64,000 bases of DNA, taken from positions 930,001-994,000 of the forward strand of contig NZ_NBTM02000001.1 of the NCBI RefSeq assembly GCF_002083135.2. The letters are read 5' to 3'. Below are positions 8,905-17,076 of the stretch, in pieces. Position 1 is the stretch's first letter, and every line of letters starts with the position of its first letter. The notes beneath the pieces were generated by a model. That model saw nothing but the letters and a program-made list of their open reading frames with translations. It made no database searches and was not told the DNA's origin. A program made the position numbers and the translations under genes. The DNA is from Aerococcus viridans. GTDB lineage: Bacteria; Bacillota; Bacilli; Lactobacillales; Aerococcaceae.

Positions 8905-10338
8905 ATGAGCAACTCGTACGAAAATTCGGCGACGATGGATGCAACTGATAAGCGCCCATTTGGCTTCCGTGACATTATTGGTTACTTCTTTGGAGACTTT
9001 GGTTGCAATCTAAGTTATTCTGTTGTAACTTACTACCTTACAATTTTCTATGTATCTTACATTGGAATCGAAGCGACACACTTTGCCGCCTTAATGATTC
9101 TGACACGTGTATTTGATGCGGTGAATGATCCATTGGTTGGCTATTTCTCTGACCGGATTAAACCTTATAAAGGTAACCGGTATAAACCATTCATTTTAGT
9201 TGGGGGTCCATTGCTAGCAATCATCTTAGCCTTTATGTACTTTGATACCTCATCAATGGGCTATGGTGTACAGTTAGCTGTCTGTGCCATTTCTTATGTG
9301 GCTTGGGACTTTGCTTATACTTTAGTAAACATCCCTTACGGTACTTTAAACTCAGTAGTAACTGACTCATCTGAAGGTCGTACAAAGCTTTCTACAGCAC
9401 GTTCAATTGGTGCTGGGGTTGCCAAATTACCAGTAGCGATTATTCCGTTAATCGTATATCAAAATAAAGTAGTCGACGGTCAAATCGTATCACAATTCCA
9501 AGGGCAATTAATGTTCCCAGTAATGTTAGGTTTAGGGGTTGTCGCTTTAATCTCATTCTTCTTGTTATATTCAAATGTAGAAGAACGTGTACAGCCAGAT
9601 ATGGCACAAATCAAAAACCAACCGTCAATCTTCAAGACTTTCAAAACATTATTCTCAAACCGTGCTTTAATCGCCCAAATTATTGCCGGTACAGCACAAA
9701 CAATCTTCATCTACTCAGCATCACAATTACACCAAATGACATTACAAGTTAAATACAACGATGGATCATTATTCTCATGGTTCACCCTTATTGAAATTGC
9801 ACCTTTAGCGATTGGGGTATTAATGATTACACCACTTGTACGTAAGTTTGGTAAACGCCAAGTCATCATCGTACCTTTAATTGGTAGCTTGGTAATTTAC
9901 GGAACAATGTTATTATTCCCAGTGGAAAATGTTTACCTTTGGATTGGTTTGATGGCAGTCGCGAATATGTTTACATTCGGTTTCCAATTACTATCATGGG
10001 CAATGATTTCAGATGCAATTGACTACAACGAATGGAAACAAGGCTTCCGTTCAGACGGATCGTTATATTCTTCATATATCTTCTGTCGTAAAATCGGTAC
10101 AGCATTCTCATCTGCAGCCGTACCATTATTAATTGCATTCGCAGCACCTTCATTAGAGTTGAATAATGCAGCAACTTGGACCGCATTAAATGTGAGTGCA
10201 ATCTACAACATGTCAATCCTATTCCCACTATTTGGATTTGCTTTGGTATTTATTGCTTACTTATTAGTGTTCAACATCTCAAAAGAAGACTACCACGAAA
10301 TGCAAAAAGACCTAGGTCATATAATTGACAATGGTTAA
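8905..10338 (+). CDS. GPH-family sugar/cation symporter
   Basis: This 477-residue membrane protein has about 12 predicted transmembrane segments. It carries family hallmarks: RVFDAVNDPLVGYFSDR in the loop after helix 2, the GNRYKPFIL loop and DAIDYNEWKQGFRSDG in the second half. Glycoside-pentoside-hexuronide carriers such as MelB and XylP import oligosaccharides with Na+ or H+. Many Gram-positive members have a C-terminal EIIA regulatory domain; this one ends soon after the last helix, so it lacks that control. No glycosidase is adjacent, so the substrate cannot be called. AGGAGG lies 7 bases before ATG 8905. The 280-base region upstream is AT-rich, without a clear cre box. Confidence 0.88.
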   Translation: MSNSYENSATMDATDKRPFGFRDIIGYFFGDFGCNLSYSVVTYYLTIFYVSYIGIEATHFAALMILTRVFDAVNDPLVGYFSDRIKPYKGNRYKPFILVGGPLLAIILAFMYFDTSSMGYGVQLAVCAISYVAWDFAYTLVNIPYGTLNSVVTDSSEGRTKLSTARSIGAGVAKLPVAIIPLIVYQNKVVDGQIVSQFQGQLMFPVMLGLGVVALISFFLLYSNVEERVQPDMAQIKNQPSIFKTFKTLFSNRALIAQIIAGTAQTIFIYSASQLHQMTLQVKYNDGSLFSWFTLIEIAPLAIGVLMITPLVRKFGKRQVIIVPLIGSLVIYGTMLLFPVENVYLWIGLMAVANMFTFGFQLLSWAMISDAIDYNEWKQGFRSDGSLYSSYIFCRKIGTAFSSAAVPLLIAFAAPSLELNNAATWTALNVSAIYNMSILFPLFGFALVFIAYLLVFNISKEDYHEMQKDLGHIIDNG

Positions 10339-10360
10339 ACCTTAAATACAAATAAAAATG

Positions 10361-10414
10361 AAAACAATTGGCGGTCAAATAGGGTAAAAACTATAAGAAC
10401 GTCAATTGTTTTTA
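10361..10414 (+). terminator. Terminator after the GPH transporter
   Basis: AAAACAATTG (10361-10370) pairs with CAATTGTTTT (10403-10412) across a loop of about 32 bases, followed by T residues. The long loop makes it weaker than a classic terminator. Confidence 0.5.
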
Positions 10415-10435
10415 CATTTAAAAGGTAGAATTTGA

Positions 10436-10671
10436 TATACTATACTAAAAGCAGTGTGCAAGAATCGAACTCGACCAAGTGCGAAAAAAGGGTGCCATCC
10501 AGTTCCCATGCAAAGGTATGACCGCTGTCTAAAGCTATATCGGGCTCCGCAAACCAGAAAGGACTGCGTTTCACAAAATACTTTAAACACTTGCAGTATT
10601 ATGTGGCTTTTGTTCCAGCAAGGTGCAAGTCTAAACGAATTTTCTCGCACCTCCAAATTTTAAAAAGGTGG
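10436..10671 (+). promoter_or_regulatory. Promoter and long structured leader of the tsaB operon
   Basis: A -10 box TATACT (10436-10441), with TTTACA at 10411-10416 (19-base spacer), precedes a roughly 225-base untranslated region. Near its end AGGTGC (10621-10626) can pair with GCACCT (10647-10652). Alternatively CACCT (10648-10652) can pair with AGGTG (10666-10670), the tsaB ribosome site. The two pairings exclude each other, as in translational switches. A 69-codon frame across it (10454-10663) has no ribosome site and no recognisable domain. Confidence 0.4.
10541..10573 (+). repeat. Copy 1 of a 33-base intergenic repeat
   Basis: The last 20 bases, CCAGAAAGGACTGCGTTTCA, recur exactly at 20341-20360. 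Both copies are preceded at the same distance by CGGG and TC. The repeat lies inside the tsaB leader. Confidence 0.7.
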
Positions 10672-10675
10672 TTTT

Positions 10676-11434
10676 ATGAAAACTTTAGCAATTGATACAT
10701 CAACTCAAGCTCTTAGCGTCGCCCTACGTGATGGGGACCAGGTTGTGGCAGAAACGACCACCAATACCAAAATTAAACATTCAACCCAGTTGCTCCCTTT
10801 AATTGACAGTATGTTCAAACTAATCGGTTGGCAACCAATTGACCTTGAAGGCATTGTTGTTACAGAGGGACCGGGTTCTTATACAGGATTGCGGATTGGG
10901 GTAACAGCAGCCAAAACCATGGCCAACACTCTAAACATTCCCTTGTTTGCCTTACCAACCTTGATGGCGTTAGCGGGCAACGTACAAGCAACAAGTGGCC
11001 CAACTTTAATCGTCCCATTCATCGATGCCAGAAGAAAGACGGCTTTTGCGACTGTTTACCTTAGAGAAGGCAACCGTTTTACGCCACTATTTACAACATC
11101 ACACGGCCAATTTATCCAGTTTTTAGACCAGGTTGAGACCTACTTAAAAGACAATCCGGACTTACAAAGCTTACCGCTGAATTTTGTCAGCCCTGATATT
11201 GAAGCCTTCCGCCAAGACATTGAAGCCCAATTTGGCGACCGGGCAATCATTTTTCCAAATGAATTTGGTTTAATACATGCAGGACATTTAGGCGCACTAC
11301 CACTGAAACAAGTGGACGTCGAGACATTTATTCCGGATTACGCAAAATTATCAGAAGCTGAAGAAAACTGGGTCGCTCAAAATCCTGAGGAGGCTAAGGC
11401 AGATGAAGGCACGTACGTGGAGAGAACAAATTAA
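10676..11434 (+). CDS. tsaB: tRNA t6A37 synthesis protein TsaB
   Basis: This 252-residue ASKHA-fold protein dimerises with TsaD and, with TsaE, transfers threonylcarbamoyl to A37 of ANN-decoding tRNAs in the cytoplasm. Typical segments are MKTLAIDTSTQALSVAL at the N-terminus, [21 protein letters not shown] around residue 62, and PFIDARRKTAF. The length is slightly above the usual 220-240. The ATG at 10676 follows AAGGTGG, which may be masked by leader RNA folding. It is the first gene of a tsaB-rimI-GNAT-tsaD operon, an arrangement conserved in Lactobacillales. Confidence 0.93.
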   Translation: MKTLAIDTSTQALSVALRDGDQVVAETTTNTKIKHSTQLLPLIDSMFKLIGWQPIDLEGIVVTEGPGSYTGLRIGVTAAKTMANTLNIPLFALPTLMALAGNVQATSGPTLIVPFIDARRKTAFATVYLREGNRFTPLFTTSHGQFIQFLDQVETYLKDNPDLQSLPLNFVSPDIEAFRQDIEAQFGDRAIIFPNEFGLIHAGHLGALPLKQVDVETFIPDYAKLSEAEENWVAQNPEEAKADEGTYVERTN

Positions 11435-12026
11435 AGCATTTTTCAAAAATTTTAATCGACAGGTGTTATTTACCATGAAAAAATCTCTAGTAGCTGATTT
11501 AACATTAGACAAACAATCAATCGCCTTACCAGATGGACAATCTATCTTTTTTGTTGTGCAAGATACGACAGTGATTCATCAAATGGTTGATATTGAATAT
11601 CGCGCTTACCACCAAGTCGTTTCTTGGACAGCACGTGACTTCTTATATGATATGACCCAAAATCCTAACACCTATTACATCCAAGCCTTCTTGGGTGAAG
11701 AATTAGTAGGCTTTATTGGCTGTCGCCGTGACCGGACGGATGTCCATATTTCAAACTTGGTCGTAAATCCAGATTACCAATCAATCGGGATTGGGACCGC
11801 CTTACTGGACCGGGCCATCGACTGTGCTAAGCAACTGGACCGAAATGCTATGACACTAGAGGTACGGGCATCAAACCATGGTGCACAACGTTTTTATCAA
11901 CGTTTTGGATTTTACGAAAGTGATACTAAAGAGAACTATTATTCTGATAATGACGAAGATGCCTTCGAAATGCGGTTAGCGCCCCTAATTAATGTAGAGC
12001 AAATCGAAATTGTCGAAGGGGTGTAA
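11403..12026 (+). CDS. rimI: Ribosomal protein alanine N-acetyltransferase
   Basis: The GNAT fold is clear: LVVNPDYQSIGIGTALLDRAIDCA carries the acetyl-CoA-binding Q/RxxGxG/A motif, and LEVRASNHGAQRFYQRFGF is the RimI-typical C-terminal motif. RimI acetylates the N-terminus of ribosomal protein S18. I took ATG 11403, which has GAGGAGG 9 bases upstream and overlaps tsaB by 32 bases, giving 207 residues with a basic N-terminal extension. A second plausible start is ATG 11475 (183 residues, weaker AGGTG). Position between tsaB and tsaD supports RimI over a generic GNAT enzyme. Confidence 0.88.
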   Translation: MKARTWREQIKAFFKNFNRQVLFTMKKSLVADLTLDKQSIALPDGQSIFFVVQDTTVIHQMVDIEYRAYHQVVSWTARDFLYDMTQNPNTYYIQAFLGEELVGFIGCRRDRTDVHISNLVVNPDYQSIGIGTALLDRAIDCAKQLDRNAMTLEVRASNHGAQRFYQRFGFYESDTKENYYSDNDEDAFEMRLAPLINVEQIEIVEGV

Positions 12027-12029
12027 CCC

Positions 12030-12524
12030 GTGCAAATCGTCCATCTAGACTATCAATGGGCTAAAACTCAAGACCCTAAAGATTTAGGCAAAATGGCTAC
12101 TGTTCTCCACGCTAGCCTACACCAAGCCTTTTCAACGGATTTATCTTGGTCAGCAAAAGCCATTGATGCAAGTCTCCATAACCCATACCATCATTTCTTT
12201 ATTATGCGCGATCCAGCAAATTTAGAGATTGTTGGACTAGCGCATTTTCAATTGATTATTGATGAGGTAGAGCTTTTCAATATTGCTATATTGCCTGATT
12301 ACCGTAGACAAGGACTTAGCTACCGGTTGCTTGAAGAGGCTTTGCTTTATTTTGCCCAAAATAAAGGTAAAATAGTGACCCTTGAAGTCCGCAGCCGTAA
12401 TCAAGCTGCGCGGCAACTATACGAAAAACTGTCCTTCAAACAAATTGCTAGTCGTCCCAACTATTATCCTGTAGACTTAGACGACGCTATTATTTATCAA
12501 CGAAACTTAGAGGATAAAATCTGA
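12030..12524 (+). CDS. GNAT-family N-acetyltransferase, second RimI-like copy
   Basis: This 164-residue GNAT enzyme starts at GTG 12030, three bases after rimI, with GAAGGGG just upstream. The core motif is [23 protein letters not shown], followed by the RimI-like [19 protein letters not shown]. It is probably a diverged RimI paralogue; its N-terminal half differs strongly, so another protein or small-molecule amine may be the substrate. The operon context (t6A synthesis plus ribosomal protein acetylation) suggests a role tied to translation, which is inference. Two GNAT genes between tsaB and tsaD occur in several lactic acid bacteria. Confidence 0.8.
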   Translation: MQIVHLDYQWAKTQDPKDLGKMATVLHASLHQAFSTDLSWSAKAIDASLHNPYHHFFIMRDPANLEIVGLAHFQLIIDEVELFNIAILPDYRRQGLSYRLLEEALLYFAQNKGKIVTLEVRSRNQAARQLYEKLSFKQIASRPNYYPVDLDDAIIYQRNLEDKI

Positions 12525-12552
12525 AAAACAAATTGAAAGGAGTCATTTCGCT

Positions 12553-13563
12553 ATGGCAACAATACTGGCAATCGAATCTTCTTGTGATGAAACATCCGCT
12601 GCCATCGTCCAAAACGGGACAGATATGCGGTCTAATGTTGTCGCAAGTCAAATAAAAAGTCATATGCGGTTTGGCGGTGTAGTACCTGAAATCGCTAGCC
12701 GTCATCATGTAGAACAAATTACCCAAATCATTGACCTAGCTATGACTGAAGGTAACGCTACCTGGGAAGATGTGGACGCTGTCGCAGTAACCCAAGGACC
12801 CGGCCTAGTCGGTTCCTTATTAATTGGGGTTACAGCAGCAAAAACTTTAGCATTTGCTCATCAAAAACCTTTAATCGGGGTTAATCATATGGCTGGTCAT
12901 ATATACGCCAATCAACTGATTTCACCAATGGATTATCCATTGTTGGCATTAGTTGTATCCGGTGGTCATACTGAACTAGTTATTATGCGCGGAGAAAATG
13001 ATTTTGAAACAATTGGTGATACGCGTGATGATGCTGTAGGAGAAGCTTACGATAAAATCGGCCGTGTCATCGGAGTGCCTTATCCAGGTGGGAAAATCAT
13101 TGATCAGATGGCTCATGAAGGGGAAGATGTTTATCAATATCCGCGAGCTATGAAGGGTGAAGATACATTAGATTTTTCTTTTTCAGGCTTAAAGTCTGCT
13201 GTAATCAACCATATGCATAATGCCAAACAAAAGAATGAAACGCTTGATATGAACAATGTAGCAGCTTCATTCCAAGCAGCAGCACTTGATCAATTAGTGG
13301 GTCGGACAATTTCTGCCTTAGACCAATATCCAGAAATAAACCACTTACTAGTTGCAGGTGGTGTAGCAGCCAACAAGGGTTTACGTAGCCAATTAACCGC
13401 TGCAGTTGAAGGATTAGATCGTCCAGTCACCTTACAGTTCCCACCATTAAGCCTTTGCGGGGACAATGCGGCGATGATAGGTGCTGCAGCAGAGTCTTTA
13501 TACCAAACACAGCAATTTGCTTCTTTAGCTTTAGACGCTAAACCAGGTATGAGCTTATCATAG
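12553..13563 (+). CDS. tsaD: tRNA t6A37 threonylcarbamoyltransferase TsaD
   Basis: This is the catalytic subunit of the t6A37 modification complex with TsaB. At 336 residues it matches the family length. Motifs include [15 protein letters not shown] at the N-terminus, the iron-binding NHMAGHIYA, the ATP-binding VSGGHTELV, and the C-terminal [14 protein letters not shown] and [19 protein letters not shown] precedes ATG 12553. It closes the tsaB-rimI-GNAT operon, with a gap of 28 bases. Confidence 0.96.
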   Translation: MATILAIESSCDETSAAIVQNGTDMRSNVVASQIKSHMRFGGVVPEIASRHHVEQITQIIDLAMTEGNATWEDVDAVAVTQGPGLVGSLLIGVTAAKTLAFAHQKPLIGVNHMAGHIYANQLISPMDYPLLALVVSGGHTELVIMRGENDFETIGDTRDDAVGEAYDKIGRVIGVPYPGGKIIDQMAHEGEDVYQYPRAMKGEDTLDFSFSGLKSAVINHMHNAKQKNETLDMNNVAASFQAAALDQLVGRTISALDQYPEINHLLVAGGVAANKGLRSQLTAAVEGLDRPVTLQFPPLSLCGDNAAMIGAAAESLYQTQQFASLALDAKPGMSLS

Positions 13564-13646
13564 GTAGAATATTTTGAAGCGAGGTAAGTTTTCTTTATAA
13601 TAGAATACAATTTATAATCGAGTGAGAAAGAGAAGGCGGTGGGGTA

Positions 13647-13865
13647 ATGTTTAATAGAAGAAAAACGAATGCGCAAGATAAACATGGAGACCGAAATCGC
13701 CTAGAACAACTTTCTGCTAGGCAACGACAAAGAGAGCGGTTTAAAGAACAACCTGATCGGATTCGTGATAATCCTAAGGACACTTTCGTGGACATCATTA
13801 TCTTTCTTGTGATTATTGCTGTAATAACAGGATTGGTCTTTCTATATTGGGCCTTTAGTCTTTAG
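13647..13865 (+). CDS. Small C-tail-anchored membrane protein, unknown function
   Basis: This 72-residue protein has a strongly charged N-terminal half rich in Arg, Gln and Lys (NRLEQLSARQRQRERFKEQ) and a single C-terminal hydrophobic helix of about 22 residues ending WAFSL. It would be anchored with its basic part in the cytoplasm. It has its own likely promoter, TTTGAA (13573-13578) and TATAAT (13596-13601), and a GGCGGTGGGG ribosome site. I do not recognise a family. The terminator directly after supports a monocistronic gene. Confidence 0.7.
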   Translation: MFNRRKTNAQDKHGDRNRLEQLSARQRQRERFKEQPDRIRDNPKDTFVDIIIFLVIIAVITGLVFLYWAFSL

Positions 13866-13900
13866 GAAGCGACTATATTTTTTCTAAGATGATTAAATGA

Positions 13901-13924
13901 AAAGCACAGAAATGTGCTTTTTTT
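13901..13924 (+). terminator. Intrinsic terminator
   Basis: AAAGCACA and TGTGCTTT pair across a 4-base loop and are followed by TTTTT. It ends the 13647-13865 transcript. Confidence 0.85.
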
Positions 13925-13972
13925 CGTCAAAACCTTGTAGAGAAAGTGATAAAAACGGCATATATTGTAAAT

Positions 13973-14016
13973 GTGAAATATTTCACTTGTAAATCAACCT
14001 AGCTAGCAATTACAAT
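13973..14016 (+). promoter_or_regulatory. Rex-type operator and promoter in a convergent intergenic region
   Basis: GTGAAATATTTCAC (13973-13986) is a perfect palindrome matching the core of the Rex redox-repressor box TTGTGAAATATTTCACAA. It abuts TTGTAA (13987-13992), which is 18 bases from TACAAT (14011-14016). No annotated gene reads away from it, since the gene to the right is convergent. Confidence 0.5.
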
Positions 14017-14022
14017 TTAACC

Positions 14023-14166
14023 ATGCCTAGCTATACTTGCATCCGGTTTATACTAGGTGTATCGTTTGTTGTTGGGATGCACAAAAAAAGGTTAGCCAGG
14101 TCCATCTGCTAACCGCGAATACTTTTTGTCTCAGCTCTCTAAGCGTGCACTTAGGGAGCTTTTTTA
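14023..14166 (+). ncRNA. Candidate redox-linked small RNA (~144 nt)
   Basis: From the predicted start near 14023 the RNA could fold into three stems. TGCATCC (14039-14045) pairs with GGATGCA (14075-14081). ACAAAAA plus GGTTAGC (14090-14096) pair with GCTAACC (14108-14114) plus TTTTTGT. A terminator pairs AGCTCTCTAAG (14133-14143) with CTTAGGGAGCT (14150-14160), followed by six T. A 29-codon frame inside has no ribosome site. The plus-strand terminator has no other gene to serve, which is the main argument for a transcript here. Confidence 0.4.
14083..14114 (-). terminator. Minus-strand terminator of the TspO-like gene
   Basis: Read on the minus strand, GGTTAGC pairs with GCTAACC and is followed by seven T. 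It lies about 60 bases after the stop of the gene at 14176-14904. Confidence 0.75.
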
Positions 14167-14175
14167 TTTAGGTTA

Positions 14176-14904
14176 TTATTTGCTTAAATGCTGTTTCATC
14201 AATAAAATGGCACTAGCCAACTGTGCAATGATACAGATAATAAGGATAACTGCTAAAGAAATGTAGTTAAACTGATTTTCTATTAAAATCGCTACGTAAC
14301 TCCAAATGAATACTAATGGAAAGGCAATGTCTTTATATCTAAAGGCGATGTAACCCATTAATAGACTAGCTACCACTAGCATGATATTGGTCCAAGATAA
14401 CTCAGAAAGTCCAATGAAAGAATCAATATCAGCACCGATAAACCAGGTGAAGATATTGACAATTGTTGCAACAGTTACCCAAGCAAAGTAAATAGAGAAT
14501 GGTAAACGATCAAGCCAGTGTCGGCTATTTATATCCGATAATCTTGTATATATGCTGACTAAGTTGATGAGTAATAAAGCAATAATGATTGTAGAAACAA
14601 GCAACCATTCTTGGGTAAATGCAATAATCCAAAAACCGTTCAGTAAGAAATTGATAACAGGCAGAAAACTTAATCTATCTACTACTTGTTGCGCCTTTTG
14701 ACGATTAAAGAATAAACGAACGATCCAAATAAAAGTCAGTATGTAGATGATTCCCCAAATGGAGAAAGCGTAGCCGGCAGGTTGAATAAGTGCAGGGTCT
14801 TGGTTTGCGACAATCCCAACATTAGTGGCAGACCAGTAATTCAGAAAGATCATTACAGCAAATCCGATGAGATAAATTACGGGCCATTGGGTATATTTTT
14901 TCAT
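14176..14904 (-). CDS. TspO/MBR-like (CrtK-like) integral membrane protein
   Basis: This 242-residue protein has about seven hydrophobic segments, more than the five of classical TspO. It contains the recognisable first-helix region WSATNVGIVA and IQPAGYAFSIWGIIYI, as in the long Gram-positive tryptophan-rich sensory protein family. Those proteins bind tetrapyrroles or respond to oxygen and light stress in other bacteria; the function of long forms is unclear. I chose ATG 14904, with AAAGGAAG 7 bases before it, over ATG 14922. It lies directly beside the remains of a carotenoid desaturase; TspO is also called CrtK because it sits in carotenoid clusters elsewhere. Confidence 0.75.
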   Translation of the reverse strand: MKKYTQWPVIYLIGFAVMIFLNYWSATNVGIVANQDPALIQPAGYAFSIWGIIYILTFIWIVRLFFNRQKAQQVVDRLSFLPVINFLLNGFWIIAFTQEWLLVSTIIIALLLINLVSIYTRLSDINSRHWLDRLPFSIYFAWVTVATIVNIFTWFIGADIDSFIGLSELSWTNIMLVVASLLMGYIAFRYKDIAFPLVFIWSYVAILIENQFNYISLAVILIICIIAQLASAILLMKQHLSK

Positions 14905-14953
14905 GAATATCTTCCTTTCCATTTAATTGCAGTAGTATTGTTTCAACAATTGA

Positions 14954-15205
14954 TTATGAGGAGAAGTTTATACCATCATACAAGATGACTTCATCGGCAG
15001 TAATTGTTCCTGATTAGAGTACAATCGATGCACCAGCACCTGGATGGACGCTTGACCCTGCAAAGTAAAAATTGTTGACCTATTTTAGCTTTACTTGTGG
15101 TCTAAAATGATTCCTTTGCCACAAAGTAGGTTGTAAGCCGAAAGTTGCTCCATGGTATGTATTAAATTTACTCTTGAAATGTTCCGATGTGCAGCGTGTT
15201 TCAGT
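14954..15205 (-). pseudogene. C-terminal remnant of a phytoene/dehydrosqualene desaturase (CrtN/CrtI family)
   Basis: One minus-strand frame translates to the conserved desaturase tail: YHGATFGLQPTLWQRNHF and RPQ, then a stop, VNNFYFAGSSVHPGAGASIVL, a stop, then SGTITADEVILYDG. The motif FAG-S-HPGAG is diagnostic of the FAD-binding C-terminus of this family. Two in-frame stops and loss of the first roughly 400 residues make it a dead fragment. It ends directly at the uvsE stop codon, so a deletion joined them. Confidence 0.85.
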
Positions 15206-16479
15206 CAAAAATTCATGTTGAAGTAAATACTGTCTACTAAGTATGGATTTGGATACTTTTTTAGTAATTGTTTCAAGTATCGCCGAAATTGTATAATCGA
15301 TATTTCTTGATTTTGTAGTCTTTCTTGATTGCGTTTAAACTTACCACGCTCAGTGTCGGTGGCTTGTTTTTTAAAGTATCCCCAAATGTGTTGCCCAGCA
15401 TTTATTTCATTACCAATGTCTTCTGGTAAGTTTTCAGCAGTTTCAAGATAATGGATAAAGGCTTCAAAATCTGTGTTCTCTTTATCTTTTAAAAGTTCTC
15501 TAATTGCTTGATAAATATTTAAAGACTTTGCCATAACGGCATATTTATAACGTGCCCATAACTTTTCAGCAGCCCCAATATCTTGGTCAAGATATAATTG
15601 GATTTTTTCTGCAGACCGATTTTTATCTTTTACTTCTAACATGATATCAATAGGGCCACTTAATTCATTTTGAATGAAATGGATAAAAGGGTTAAGTGCG
15701 GTCGTTCTAGTATGCGCACCCGGTTTTTTATCTAGCGCTTGTTGACTATAGTGTATAGCCTGTCTACCATCATTAGTAGTCCAAGTTTGACCGGCTAATT
15801 CAATATAGGTTTTCATAGTACGGCTATTTTCGGGCTTTAATATATTGAAATGTAGGTTATCAAATACAACAGGTAAGTGAGTGAATTGGCTAATATACAA
15901 GACATCTTCAATATTAAATAAGTGTTCATCATTTTCGATGACTAAATGACGACGAATCTTACTAGAAAGGCTATTAGCTACTTGAATAAACCGTTGAATT
16001 GCGGCTTCTTTATCGCCATACACACCACCAATATGAATCACCATTTTATTACTTTGATCTCCGCCCAATAACGCCAACAAATCGGCATGATAATCCAAAT
16101 CAGCAATTGCGCGGTCTACTACATCCTCTTTTGGTGAATTTAGCACAGTATATTGACCAGGGTGAAAGGATATGCGGATGCCTAAATTCTTTATGAGCTT
16201 CTTGAGTGCATCGAATTCATCTTGAAAATATACCTGCCAGTCTAAATTGACCCCATCTTTGGTCTTAGTTGCAAAAGGAATTAAATCACTTGATAACCGT
16301 AACATTTGAATGTTGTGGTCTGCAGTGTAAATCAACATTTGCTTAAGTGTTTCTAAATTCCAGCTAATTAACTCAATCCATTTTTCATTAGTTAAATTAG
16401 CAAAACGACAAGTTTTAAACCCTCGATCTAAGTCTAGGTTCAAGCAGGCGTAACCAACTTTTATTGTTGAATTCATCAT
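15205..16479 (-). CDS. uvsE: UV damage endonuclease (UVDE)
   Basis: This 424-residue TIM-barrel endonuclease nicks DNA 5' to UV photoproducts and abasic sites in an alternative excision-repair pathway. Metal-site segments are visible: SFHPGQYTVLNSP, VIHIGGVYGDKEAA, LVIENDEHLFN and VVFDNLHFN; the C-terminal third has IMLEVKDKNRSAEK. The length exceeds the roughly 300-residue Thermus enzyme because of a C-terminal extension, which is common in Firmicutes. The ATG at 16479 follows AGAAAGAAGG. It is followed directly by the crtN remnant, so its original downstream sequence has been lost. Confidence 0.92.
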   Translation of the reverse strand: MMNSTIKVGYACLNLDLDRGFKTCRFANLTNEKWIELISWNLETLKQMLIYTADHNIQMLRLSSDLIPFATKTKDGVNLDWQVYFQDEFDALKKLIKNLGIRISFHPGQYTVLNSPKEDVVDRAIADLDYHADLLALLGGDQSNKMVIHIGGVYGDKEAAIQRFIQVANSLSSKIRRHLVIENDEHLFNIEDVLYISQFTHLPVVFDNLHFNILKPENSRTMKTYIELAGQTWTTNDGRQAIHYSQQALDKKPGAHTRTTALNPFIHFIQNELSGPIDIMLEVKDKNRSAEKIQLYLDQDIGAAEKLWARYKYAVMAKSLNIYQAIRELLKDKENTDFEAFIHYLETAENLPEDIGNEINAGQHIWGYFKKQATDTERGKFKRNQERLQNQEISIIQFRRYLKQLLKKYPNPYLVDSIYFNMNF

Positions 16480-16499
16480 ATGACCTTCTTTCTCATTAT

Positions 16500-16700
16500 G
16501 TCTTGATAGTTTGGTAAGCTTGTTGAATTAATTGTGCTCTTTTTAATTTGCTAGTGTACTGGCGCTTAGTGAAACAATTGTAGCAATCTTCTTGAATAAC
16601 AGTTTCAATACTTTTTTAAATAGTAGCTGATGCCACAAGTGGTAGACGAGTTTTGGGGTGAAATGCTTCGATATGGTTATGAATTTCTTCATATCGCTCA
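16500..16700 (-). pseudogene. Possible degraded gene fragment
   Basis: A minus-strand frame reads RYEEIHNHIEAFHPKTRLPL, VASATI, a stop, then SIETVIQEDCYNCFTKRQYT and SKLKRAQLIQQAYQTIKT before a double stop. The composition looks like coding sequence interrupted once, but I do not recognise the family. The rest of the 16480-16830 interval shows nothing else convincing. Confidence 0.3.
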
Positions 16701-16831
16701 CTTTTAAAAAATATAAACTTATCGATTGATAAGTTTCGTTTAGTATAAAGCTAATAAAAGTAATTAACAATACCTGTTTAAGTATTTTTGCCTTATAATG
16801 AAATGGAATATTTAAAAGGAATGGCTTCATT

Positions 16832-17020
16832 ATGAGAAAAAAGATCCGACAACCAGGCAAAGAATTATTGCAGTTGCACACGAAAAATTTATGTCAATTC
16901 CAATCATCTAGTAGCCAATTAACCGAAGAAGTCAATCCTAATTCAATTGCTAGTGATTATTTTATGACGATTGCGCCTTATATTCTCCCGGATGCGGAGA
17001 AATATCATTTAGTGAAGTAA
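16832..17020 (+). CDS. Small hypothetical protein
   Basis: This 62-residue hydrophilic protein starts MRKKIRQPGKELLQ. The support is a TATAAT box at 16794-16799 and AAAAGGA (16814-16820), 11 bases before the ATG. It has no membrane segment, no cysteine motif and no family that I recognise. It lies 56 bases before the esterase gene and could be its first cistron. It could also be a chance frame, since it is short and the -35 is poor. Confidence 0.45.
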   Translation: MRKKIRQPGKELLQLHTKNLCQFQSSSSQLTEEVNPNSIASDYFMTIAPYILPDAEKYHLVK

Positions 17021-17076
17021 TTCATCTATTTCTACACGGTGTATTAAAGTAAGTATCAATAAGGAGTTGTGCGGCT

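Noticed and set aside
10402-10663. Frames on both strands across the tsaB leader
   Set aside because: Neither has a ribosome site or domain, and the DNA is structured and repeated elsewhere. It also lacks the conserved loops of SRP RNA, RNase P RNA and tmRNA, so none of those was called.
16543-16881. A 112-codon minus-strand frame upstream of uvsE
   Set aside because: It has a random-looking composition and no start signal, and it overlaps the better supported small plus-strand gene and a different degraded frame.
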